Assembly (NCBI RefSeq): GCF_003258515.1
Contig: NZ_QGEH01000007.1
Coordinates: forward strand, 104,155 to 168,154
DNA from: Marinobacter bohaiensis
GTDB lineage: Bacteria; Pseudomonadota; Gammaproteobacteria; Pseudomonadales; Oleiphilaceae
Direction of reading: 5' to 3'
DNA: 64,000 bases
The position numbers and the translations under genes were made by a program. Shown piece after piece: positions 9,968 through 18,577 of this stretch. The notes under the pieces were generated by a model. It saw nothing but the letters and a program-made list of their open reading frames with translations, did no database searches and was not told the DNA's origin. Numbering within the stretch: the first letter of the stretch is position 1; every line of letters begins with the position of its first letter.

Positions 9968-10993
9968 ATGAGGAAACTGCTGTATGTTCTGACGGCTGTG
10001 TTGCTGCTGGTGCAGGGAGCACATGCGGCCGGCCCTGAGTTACGGTCGGACCATCCCGATCGCTACACTGTCGTCAAGGGCGATACCCTCTGGGACATTT
10101 CATCCCGCTTTCTGGACAACCCCTGGTACTGGCCGGAAATCTGGCACGTGAATCCCCAGGTCAGCAATCCGCACCTGATCTATCCCGGCGATCAGCTGGC
10201 ACTGGTCTATATCGACGGCGAGCCTCGTGTGACCAAGGTGGCCAGGAAAGGCGGCAGTGGTGTGGTCAAGCTGTCGCCCAAGGTGCGCTCCACCCCGATC
10301 GACACCCCGGTGCCGGCGATTCCGCTGGACGCCATCGAAGGTTTCCTGAGCGATACCCGCGTCGTCGACCCGGAGGTGCTTGAGGCCGCGCCCTACATCC
10401 TCGAGGGTGAGGATTCCCGCATCATTACCGGCGCCGGCGACACCGTCTACGCCCGGGGTGAGGCTGAAAACGACAACCTGGGCATCTTCCGCCGCAACCG
10501 CGTTTACACCGATCCGGAAACCAACGAGTTCCTGGGGCTGGAAGCCAAGGCCATCGGTTCCGGTGAGATCACCGACACCAACGGTGAAGTACTGACCATG
10601 GAGCTCAAGCGCAGCGACGAAGAAGTCCGCATCGGCGACCGCCTGCTGCCCACCGAAGACCGCAAGATCAACACCACCTTCTCGCCGAGCGCGCCGGACA
10701 GCGACATCACCGGCTCCATGATTGCGGTGGAAGGTGGCGTCACCCAGATCGGTCAGTACGACGTGGTGGTGATCAACCGTGGCACCCGCGAAGGCCTCAA
10801 GCCGGGTAACGTGCTGGCGGTGTTCCAGGCCGGCAACACCGTACAGGACCCGGTCACCAAGGAAGCGGTCAAGCTGCCGGACGAGCGCGCGGGTCTGCTG
10901 ATGGTCTTCCAGAGCTATGAGAAACTGAGCTATGGTCTGGTGCTCAAGGCAACCCGGACCCTGGCGGTCGGTGATCGGGTGAGCAACCCCTGA
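9968..10993 (+). CDS. Secreted LysM-domain peptidoglycan-binding protein
   Basis: A 341-residue exported protein beginning MRKLLYVLTAVLLLVQGAHAA, a clear Sec signal peptide with AHA-A cleavage. The frame is open 27 codons upstream, but the signal peptide fixes the start at 9968. A LysM motif follows at about residues 35-80 (YTVVKGDTLWDISSRFLDNPWYWPEIW...), which binds N-acetylglucosamine-containing glycan. The remaining ~260 residues are an acidic region conserved in gammaproteobacterial LysM proteins found next to dprA. Known family members occur upstream of dprA/smf and divergent from def, as here. The precise role in the cell wall is not known from sequence. Confidence 0.85.
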   Translation: MRKLLYVLTAVLLLVQGAHAAGPELRSDHPDRYTVVKGDTLWDISSRFLDNPWYWPEIWHVNPQVSNPHLIYPGDQLALVYIDGEPRVTKVARKGGSGVVKLSPKVRSTPIDTPVPAIPLDAIEGFLSDTRVVDPEVLEAAPYILEGEDSRIITGAGDTVYARGEAENDNLGIFRRNRVYTDPETNEFLGLEAKAIGSGEITDTNGEVLTMELKRSDEEVRIGDRLLPTEDRKINTTFSPSAPDSDITGSMIAVEGGVTQIGQYDVVVINRGTREGLKPGNVLAVFQAGNTVQDPVTKEAVKLPDERAGLLMVFQSYEKLSYGLVLKATRTLAVGDRVSNP

Positions 10994-11043
10994 CCCGACC
11001 TGTTTGAGCGGATGGACCGCTCGCCTGGACAGACTGGATAGAC

Positions 11044-11076
11044 AACGGGAGCCGGTTCGCCGCCTCCCGTTTTTTG
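11044..11076 (+). terminator. Intrinsic terminator after the LysM gene
   Basis: Stem AACGGGAG (11044-11051) with CTCCCGTT (11064-11071), a 12-nt loop and a run of T continuing to about 11075. It lies about 50 bp after the LysM stop and 70 bp before dprA, so the LysM gene is probably monocistronic or only partly read through into dprA. Confidence 0.75.
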
Positions 11077-11144
11077 TGGGTGCCGGATGGATAGGCGGTG
11101 CCCGGCGCGTCAGGACGATGCGCGTGATCCCAATGGACTGATTT

Positions 11145-12311
11145 ATGACCGACACGACTGCTCACCACGCCGCCGATGCCTTCCTGCGGGCATCCGACGC
11201 CCCCTGGCTGCTGATTGGCCACCTGCCCGGCCTGGGCGATCATCGCTGGCAGGCCCTGGTGGACCACCTGCCCGATCCGCTGGAACTGCTAGACTTCGAC
11301 GTCGCCACCCTCAAGGCGCTGGGGCTCAAGCCGCCCGCCCGGGAGGCGATTCTCGCCTGGCAGCACGGCGACACCAACCAGCCCACCCTGGCCCGGGCGA
11401 TGGCCGCCTGGCAGCGTTGCGAGGCCCTGAACATCCAGCGGCTGCACTGGGCCGATCCGGACTATCCGGCGTTGCTGCGGGAAACCCACGGCGCCCCGCC
11501 CCTGCTGTACCTGGCCGGCCAGCGCGATGTGTTGTCCCGCCCACAACTGGCGATGGTCGGCAGCCGCAAGGCGACTCGCGCGGGCCTGGAGCACGCCCGG
11601 CAATTTGCCCGGGCCCTCACCGAACGCGGCTTTGTGGTGACCAGCGGCATGGCGCTGGGGATCGACGGGGCCGCCCACCAGGGCGCGCTGGATGCCAACG
11701 GTGCCACCATCGGCGTTCTCGGCACCGGCATCGATGTGCCCTACCCGGCCGCCCACCGCGCGTTGGCCCGGGCGATCCCCGAACGCGGTGCCCTGCTCTC
11801 GGAATACCCGCCCGGCACCCGCGCCCGGGCCGGTCACTTTCCCCGCCGCAACCGGCTGATCAGCGGTCTCAGTCAGGGCACCCTGGTGGTGGAAGCCAAT
11901 CTCAAGAGCGGTTCGTTGATCACGGCCCGCCTGGCGTTGGAGCAGGGGCGCGAGGTGTTCGCCATTCCCGGCGCCATCAACAATCCCCAGGTGCGCGGCT
12001 GTCACCGGCTGATCCGGCAGGGCGCGACCCTGGTGGAAACGGTCGATGATATCGAGGAGGAATTGGCCAGTTGGGGGCCGCCATCGACGGGCCCGGCCGA
12101 CAGCTCTGCCGAGGCATCGCCGCCGCCGATCCCTGAGCATCTGGGCGCGCGCGAGCAGCAGATCCTGCGGGCGCTGGAATTCGAGACCTGCAGCACCGAC
12201 GCCTTGTGCGAGCGGACCGGACTGACGGCGGATGTGCTGATGCAGTCGATCCTGATGCTGGAGCTGGAAGGGCTGATCCTCACCGTCCCCGGGGGATACC
12301 AGCGCGGATGA
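11145..12311 (+). CDS. dprA: DNA-processing protein DprA (Smf)
   Basis: A 388-residue RecA-loader that protects incoming single-stranded DNA during natural transformation. The central Rossmann-like DprA domain is clear: MVGSRKATRAG near residue 140, GMALGIDGAAHQGAL near 170, and PRRNRLISGLS near 230, where the arginines contact ssDNA. A C-terminal winged-helix domain (about residues 325-385) follows a Pro/Ser-rich linker. DprA is widespread also in bacteria not known to be competent, so competence is not implied. tsaC follows about 100 bp later. Confidence 0.95.
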   Translation: MTDTTAHHAADAFLRASDAPWLLIGHLPGLGDHRWQALVDHLPDPLELLDFDVATLKALGLKPPAREAILAWQHGDTNQPTLARAMAAWQRCEALNIQRLHWADPDYPALLRETHGAPPLLYLAGQRDVLSRPQLAMVGSRKATRAGLEHARQFARALTERGFVVTSGMALGIDGAAHQGALDANGATIGVLGTGIDVPYPAAHRALARAIPERGALLSEYPPGTRARAGHFPRRNRLISGLSQGTLVVEANLKSGSLITARLALEQGREVFAIPGAINNPQVRGCHRLIRQGATLVETVDDIEEELASWGPPSTGPADSSAEASPPPIPEHLGAREQQILRALEFETCSTDALCERTGLTADVLMQSILMLELEGLILTVPGGYQRG

Positions 12312-12414
12312 GTGCGGGTTGTCCGCAGGAGTCTGTTCACCTGCGGCCCCAGACGCCATAATGCCAGGCCGAAGCAACCGCGGGTGTGGCAACACCTTCA
12401 ACACGGACTGAGCC

Positions 12415-13008
12415 ATGGATTCGAACACTCCCAGCACAACCCGTCGCTACCCGCCGGGGTGGTGGCACCTGCGCGAGGCCGTCGGCGCCCTGGAGGCCGG
12501 CGGCGTCATCGCCTATCCCACCGAAGCCGTCTGGGGCCTGGGTTGCGATCCCTGGGACGCCGACGCTGTCGAGCAACTGCTGGCCCTCAAGGATCGCCCC
12601 GAGCACAAGGGCGTGATCCTGGTCGCGGCGTCGGTGGCGCAGGTGGCGCCGCTACTGGATCCGCTGGCGCCCGAGTTGCGCGAACGGGCGGCGGGCTATT
12701 GGCCGGGGCCGGTCACCTGCCTGCTGCCGGACCCGGACGAGCTGATTCCGCCCTGGATCAAGGGCCGGCACGGCTCGGTGGCGGTCCGGGTGAGTGCCCA
12801 TCCCGGCGTCCAGCGTCTCTGTCAGGCGTTCGGCGGACCGCTGGTGTCCACCTCCTGCAATCCCGCCGGTCGCAACCCGGCCCGCAGCCGACTGCAGGTG
12901 GCCCGCTATTTCGGCGACACCCTGGACGCCATCCTGCCTGGCCAACTGGGCGAGCAGCGTCAGCCCAGCCGTATCATCGACCTGCCATCCGGGCGCCGGT
13001 TGCGCTGA
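12415..13008 (+). CDS. tsaC: L-threonylcarbamoyladenylate synthase TsaC
   Basis: A 197-residue YrdC-domain enzyme that makes threonylcarbamoyl-AMP from threonine, bicarbonate and ATP, the first step of t6A37 tRNA modification. Diagnostic parts are the substrate-binding stretch AYPTEAVWGLGCDP near residue 38, LKDRPEHKGVILV, and STSCNPAGRNPARS. The length matches the short TsaC type rather than the longer Sua5 type with an extra C-terminal domain. It sits between dprA and hemF in the usual gammaproteobacterial order; hemF begins 24 bp downstream. Confidence 0.95.
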   Translation: MDSNTPSTTRRYPPGWWHLREAVGALEAGGVIAYPTEAVWGLGCDPWDADAVEQLLALKDRPEHKGVILVAASVAQVAPLLDPLAPELRERAAGYWPGPVTCLLPDPDELIPPWIKGRHGSVAVRVSAHPGVQRLCQAFGGPLVSTSCNPAGRNPARSRLQVARYFGDTLDAILPGQLGEQRQPSRIIDLPSGRRLR

Positions 13009-14780
<1,772 letters not shown>

Positions 14781-14818
14781 GGCCTGGTTGAGACGGCCAC
14801 CCGGGTGCAGGGAGGCAA

Positions 14819-14864
14819 CAGGACGTCCCTGTCCTTCCTCCAGCGAGGGTGTCCATTCACTTCC
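14819..14864 (+). repeat. Dispersed intergenic repeat, family 2 (partial copy)
   Basis: This segment aligns without gaps to 38719-38764, including CAGGAC(G/A)TCCCTGTCCTT near its start and TCCATTC(A/G)CTTCC near its end; about 34 of the first 50 columns match. The AGGAC/GTCCT part can form a small hairpin. The long left arm present in the other copy is missing here. It sits in the 244-bp gap between aroE and pomA. Confidence 0.55.
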
Positions 14865-15024
14865 TTCAGGCTTGCGGTGCAGACGCCGCCATGGCTGCAA
14901 CCGTCTTGACTGCGCCCTTTAACGCTTGGTTACAGGATTGGGGAGGCCAAGTAGGCTATTCTCTCTGGAGTGCGATTGACCGGGAGGCTGCACGACCGCC
15001 TCCGAGAACCATAAAAGGCATTCC

Positions 15025-15798
15025 ATGGATATCCTGACGCTAGTCGGACTGATCGCCGGCGTGGCGATTGTCACGGTTGCGATGCTGGCCGACGCGACCC
15101 TCAGTACGTTCCTGAACATTCCCGGCCTGATGATTGTCCTGGGCGGCACCTTCGCGGTGACCCTCGTCAAGTTTCGCCTGGCGTCGGTGACCAGCTCCTT
15201 TCGCCTTGCCCTGAGCACGGTTTTCCGGGAAAAGACCGACAAGCCGCTGGCGCTGATCCGCAACGTCGCCGAGCTGGCGCGGGTGGTGCGCAAGGAAGGC
15301 ATCCTGGGGCTGGAGTCCCATGAGACCGACAACGATTTCCTCAGGAAAAGCATCAACCTGTGCGTTGACGGCCATCCGCCCGAGCTGATCGAGGAAGCCC
15401 TGCTGGAAGACATGCAGCAGCGCATGGAACGCTACGACGTGGCCGAGCGGATCTTCCGCGGCATCGGCGAGTCGGCGCCGGCCATCGGCATGCTGGGGAC
15501 CCTGGTGGGTCTGGTGCAGATGCTCAACACCCTGGACGATCCCTCCTCCATCGGTCCGGCCATGGCCATCGCCCTGCTGACCACCCTTTACGGCGCCTTC
15601 ATCGCCCAGTTGATCGCCCTGCCGCTGGCGGACAAGATCCAGCTCAAGGCGGAAGACGAGCAGCGCAACATGACGCTGATCATCACCAGCATCCAGAACA
15701 TCATGAAAGGGCAGAACCCGCGGGTGATCACCGAACTGCTGTCCGCCTACATCACTCCGGAACAGCAGCAGGTGCTGGCGCGGGAACGGGAGGCCTGA
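15025..15798 (+). CDS. pomA: Flagellar motor stator protein, MotA/PomA type
   Basis: A 257-residue inner-membrane stator subunit with four expected transmembrane segments: two N-terminal, starting MDILTLVGLIAGVAIVTVAM, and two C-terminal around residues 150-200 (GESAPAIGMLGTLVGLVQML and AIALLTTLYGAFIAQL). The large cytoplasmic loop between them contacts the rotor protein FliG. The N-terminus resembles sodium-driven PomA more than E. coli MotA, but ion choice cannot be decided from this gene alone. motB begins 4 bp after the stop, so the pair is cotranscribed. Confidence 0.92.
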   Translation: MDILTLVGLIAGVAIVTVAMLADATLSTFLNIPGLMIVLGGTFAVTLVKFRLASVTSSFRLALSTVFREKTDKPLALIRNVAELARVVRKEGILGLESHETDNDFLRKSINLCVDGHPPELIEEALLEDMQQRMERYDVAERIFRGIGESAPAIGMLGTLVGLVQMLNTLDDPSSIGPAMAIALLTTLYGAFIAQLIALPLADKIQLKAEDEQRNMTLIITSIQNIMKGQNPRVITELLSAYITPEQQQVLAREREA

Positions 15799-15801
15799 TC
15801 C

Positions 15802-16656
15802 ATGGCGGTGGCCTCCACGGCACGGCAGCGCAAGAAGAAGCAAGGTGACGGCGGCGCCCCCAGCTGGATCGTCACCTTCGCCGATCTGGCGACGCTGCTG
15901 CTGACCTTCTTCATCCTGCTGCTGTCCTACTCCAGCATGGATGTGGAAAAGTACAAGACCATGGCCCAGTCCCTGGCGGGCGCCTTCGGCAGCAGCGTGA
16001 TCCAGGACGACGCTGTGGGCGGCAGCCCCCTGACCCTGATCGAAAGCGAGACGCCGCCGCCGACGCCCGCGCCGGAACCGGCCGTGATTCAACCCGACGT
16101 CCCCCAACTGATCGATGACAGCCCCGGCAGCAGCGCGCCGATCACCGAAGTGCCCGAAGGCGTCACCGAACTGGCTTCGCGCCTGATCCGTCAGCTGGAA
16201 GATGAAGTGGCCAGTGAGGCGGTCAACGTCCGCTACGACACCGAGAAAGTGGTGATGCGCTTCGCCGAGGACGCCACCTTCCAGTCCGGCCGCGCCGAGC
16301 TGAAGCCGGAGATGGGGCCGATCATCGACCGGGTGGTGGATGTGCTGGCGCAGTGCAGTGGTGATGTGGTGGTGGCGGGCTACACCGATGACCGCCCCAT
16401 CGTCAGCAGCCGCTACCGCTCCAACTGGGATCTGTCGGCGGCCCGCGCCGTATCGGTGGTGCATGAGCTGGTGATGAACCGTCGTATCCCGGCCGAGCGG
16501 GTGGTCGCCGCGGGCCGGGCCGAGACCAATCCTCTGGTGCCCAACAGTTCGCCGGAAAACCGCGCCCGCAATCGCCGGGTGGAAATCACCGTGCGCGATC
16601 CGGAATGCTCGGCGGCGGCGGACACCAGCGACCTGCCGATCGAGATCAATCCCTGA
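15802..16656 (+). CDS. motB: Flagellar motor stator protein, MotB/PomB type
   Basis: A 284-residue stator partner of the upstream MotA/PomA. It has one N-terminal transmembrane helix with the ion-binding aspartate in WIVTFADLATLLLTFFILLL, a Pro-rich periplasmic linker (about residues 75-115), and a C-terminal OmpA-like peptidoglycan-anchoring domain (GYTDDRPI, NWDLSAARAVSV, NRARNRRVEITV). Together they form the torque-generating channel. The rest of the flagellar regulon is not in the window; isolated stator operons are normal. Confidence 0.93.
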   Translation: MAVASTARQRKKKQGDGGAPSWIVTFADLATLLLTFFILLLSYSSMDVEKYKTMAQSLAGAFGSSVIQDDAVGGSPLTLIESETPPPTPAPEPAVIQPDVPQLIDDSPGSSAPITEVPEGVTELASRLIRQLEDEVASEAVNVRYDTEKVVMRFAEDATFQSGRAELKPEMGPIIDRVVDVLAQCSGDVVVAGYTDDRPIVSSRYRSNWDLSAARAVSVVHELVMNRRIPAERVVAAGRAETNPLVPNSSPENRARNRRVEITVRDPECSAAADTSDLPIEINP

Positions 16657-16804
16657 AAGCCCGCCGATTCAGTCTCTTATGACAGCGGGTCAGGTGCTCA
16701 TTCGCTATTCATATAACGTTCGCGGCCCAAGCCCGTTATACTGTCGCCCCTTCAGGCACCCAGGTCAGCCTGAGGATAATCAGATCAAATTGATGAGGGC
16801 AGTT

Positions 16805-17116
16805 ATGAGTGGACCGGATAAACCCAAGGTGATTGGCGAGGAATGGAGCGACGAACGGGTCAAGAGTTTCCTGTTCATCACGCCGTACGACACGTCTCTC
16901 AATCCGGACTACCAGGTGCTCATCAAGGCGTACCAAGCCATGCGAGCCGGTGATTTCGAACGCTTCCTGGTGTTCTTTACCGAGGCCGGTCGCGACCTCA
17001 ACGCCCTGAGCGAGAACGGCCAGACCATTCTCGATCACATCAGCGAACACGGTCGCAGCGGCGAGTACGTGGCGTCCCTGAAGAAATTCGGGGCGAAAGG
17101 CGCAGCGGAAGCCTGA
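16805..17116 (+). CDS. PA4642-family small conserved protein
   Basis: A 103-residue soluble protein. I use the ATG at 16805 because a GAGGG Shine-Dalgarno lies just upstream; the open frame continues 42 codons further 5' without family-like sequence. The pattern SDERVKSFLFITPYDTSLNPDYQ ... LIKAYQAMRAGDFERF ... AGRDLNALSENGQT matches from memory the Pseudomonas PA4642 family of unknown function. The C-terminal half reads like a single ankyrin-type helix pair. A TATACT box at 16737-16742 is a possible -10. Confidence 0.75.
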   Translation: MSGPDKPKVIGEEWSDERVKSFLFITPYDTSLNPDYQVLIKAYQAMRAGDFERFLVFFTEAGRDLNALSENGQTILDHISEHGRSGEYVASLKKFGAKGAAEA

Positions 17117-17149
17117 GGGCTCCCGCTGCCGGCGGGATACATCACCCGC

Positions 17150-17605
17150 CTATTCCACCTGGACCTCAATGGAGCGCGGCTGTGCGGGCTCCACTTTCCT
17201 CAGGCTCAGGGACAGCACGCCATCCTTGAAGGTGGCGTTGATGTCGTTCTCCGAGACGTTGTCGGGCAGCGTGAAGCGGCGGATAAACGAGCCGTAGACC
17301 CGTTCGACCCGGTGAGTCTTGCCTTCACCGGACTCCTCCTGCTTCTGGCGTTCCCCCTGCAGGGTCAGCACGCCGTCGTGCACGGTGACCTTCACATCTT
17401 CCTTGTTGATGCCCGGCAGTTCCGCCTGGATCTCGAAAGCTTCCGGTGTCTCCCGGATATCGACGGCCGGCGCCCAGTCACTGCGACGGAACAGGTCGCG
17501 GCCTTCGCCTTCGCCCCGTGTGGCCGGGAAGCCGAAGTGGCGGTTGTAGCGATCCAGCAGATCCTCGAATTCGCTGATGGGATTCCAACGGGTGAGATTG
17601 CTCAT
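17150..17605 (-). CDS. hsp20: Small heat-shock protein, Hsp20/alpha-crystallin family
   Basis: A 151-residue ATP-independent holdase chaperone. The alpha-crystallin domain spans roughly residues 45-145, with ELPGINKEDVKVTVHDGVLTL, GSFIRRFTLPDNV and the near-terminal FKDGVLSLSLRK. The start is the ATG ending at 17605, preceded 7 nt upstream by GGAGGA; an in-frame TTG five codons earlier lacks such a site. A sigma32-type promoter lies about 140 bp upstream, and the leader holds a 9-bp hairpin. It resembles the class of Hsp20 found in many proteobacteria rather than E. coli IbpA/B. Confidence 0.93.
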   Translation of the reverse strand: MSNLTRWNPISEFEDLLDRYNRHFGFPATRGEGEGRDLFRRSDWAPAVDIRETPEAFEIQAELPGINKEDVKVTVHDGVLTLQGERQKQEESGEGKTHRVERVYGSFIRRFTLPDNVSENDINATFKDGVLSLSLRKVEPAQPRSIEVQVE

Positions 17606-17644
17606 GGTGTAGTCCTCCAAAACGAACCTGAAATCATGTTGAGT

Positions 17645-17667
17645 CGTCCCCGGGTCGGCCGGGGACG
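17645..17667 (-). promoter_or_regulatory. Hairpin in the hsp20 leader
   Basis: A perfect 9-bp stem (CGTCCCCGG with CCGGGGACG) closed by a 5-nt loop lies in the 5' untranslated leader, about 40 nt upstream of the start codon. It does not itself cover the Shine-Dalgarno, but such leaders often carry RNA thermometers. Whether it acts as one is not decided by sequence. Confidence 0.5.
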
Positions 17668-17743
17668 TACGACATCAGCTCCGTTCAAGGAAGATCCCGT
17701 CAGTGGCGCCTACTGAATAGGGTTTCCTGAACTGGCTAGTTTC

Positions 17744-17773
17744 GAATGTAGGATCGCCCGGATGGATTTCAAG
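17744..17773 (-). promoter_or_regulatory. Heat-shock (sigma32-type) promoter of hsp20
   Basis: On the minus strand a perfect CTTGAAA -35 (plus-strand 17767-17773) is followed after 15 bp by CTACATTC (17744-17751), a 5-of-7 match to the CCCCATnT -10 of RpoH promoters. It lies in front of a small heat-shock protein gene, so the assignment is coherent. It predicts a leader of about 130 nt. Confidence 0.7.
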
Positions 17774-17817
17774 AGGCCATTATTTGATCTGGATCAGGAA
17801 AAACCACAGCCGTTGCC

Positions 17818-18366
17818 TCAGCCGGAGGTGGTCGCGTCGGCGCGGTATTCGTCCTTGAGTTTGACGTAGTTGGCGGCGGTGTAGGTGAAGAAACCGCGTT
17901 CCTTGTCGGTCAGCGGGCGCGCCTGCTTGCAGGGGCTGCCGACATACAGGTAGCCGGACTCCAGGGTCTTGCCCGGCGGCACCAGGCAGCCGGCAGCGAC
18001 AATCACTTCGTCCTCCACCACGGCGCCGTCCATGATGATCGAGCCCATGCCCACCAGCACCCGGTTGCCGATGGTGCAGCCGTGCAGCAGCGCCTTGTGG
18101 CCGACGGTGACGTCCTCGCCCAGGGTGAGCGGGTAGCCGTCCGGATTGTAGTCGCTGGCGTGGGTGATGTGCAGGACCGAGCCGTCCTGGATGCTGCAGC
18201 GGGCACCGATGCGGATGCGGTGCATGTCGCCACGGATGACCGTCATCGGCCAGACGGAGACATCGGGGCCGAGTTCCACGTCGCCGATCACCACGGCGCT
18301 GGGGTCGATCCACACGCGATCGCCGGTTTTTGGGCTGTACCCCTTGTGAGAACGTACTTGAGTCAT
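17818..18366 (-). CDS. yrdA: Gamma carbonic anhydrase-family protein (YrdA-like)
   Basis: A 182-residue left-handed beta-helix protein with hexapeptide repeats, e.g. AVVIGDVELGPDVSVWPMTV, IGNRVLVGMG and VEDEVIVAAG. The metal-ligand region GHKALLHGC and an upstream LHITH provide the three zinc histidines of gamma carbonic anhydrases, so CO2 hydration is possible, though many YrdA-type members show weak or no activity. It is transcribed divergently from prlC. A 15-bp palindrome abuts its start codon. Confidence 0.9.
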   Translation of the reverse strand: MTQVRSHKGYSPKTGDRVWIDPSAVVIGDVELGPDVSVWPMTVIRGDMHRIRIGARCSIQDGSVLHITHASDYNPDGYPLTLGEDVTVGHKALLHGCTIGNRVLVGMGSIIMDGAVVEDEVIVAAGCLVPPGKTLESGYLYVGSPCKQARPLTDKERGFFTYTAANYVKLKDEYRADATTSG

Positions 18367-18367
18367 T

Positions 18368-18382
18368 ACATAGATCCTATGT
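18368..18382 (-). promoter_or_regulatory. Palindrome covering the ribosome-binding region of the gamma carbonic anhydrase gene
   Basis: ACATAG-ATC-CTATGT, a perfect 6-bp inverted repeat with a 3-nt centre, lies one base upstream of the ATG. On the mRNA the only recognisable Shine-Dalgarno (AGGA) sits in this element, so it could be an operator or an RBS-sequestering hairpin. Confidence 0.45.
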
Positions 18383-18529
18383 CTATCCGCTTGCGGGCGG
18401 CGTTGGCGTATGATGATTCCTACAGTAGAGCACCGGTCCCGTGCCTGTCACGGTCCCGGCGGCGCCCGCAAACGATCCATCAGCGACCCGATCCGGCGAA
18501 CGCTGTCGGAATCAACCAACTCGGTGAAT

Positions 18530-18559
18530 ATCGGCGAGTGAGCCCATCGGCGAGTGAGC
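18530..18559 (+). repeat. Tandem 14-bp direct repeat in the prlC leader
   Basis: ATCGGCGAGTGAGC occurs at 18530-18543 and again at 18546-18559, followed by a further GAGTGAG just before the AAAGGAG Shine-Dalgarno of prlC. The function is unknown; it could be replication slippage. Confidence 0.7.
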
Positions 18560-18577
18560 GAGTGAGAAAGGAGCCCC

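Noticed and set aside
11145..12311. dprA as evidence of natural competence
   Set aside because: DprA is widespread in non-competent bacteria and no com or type IV pilus genes are in the window.
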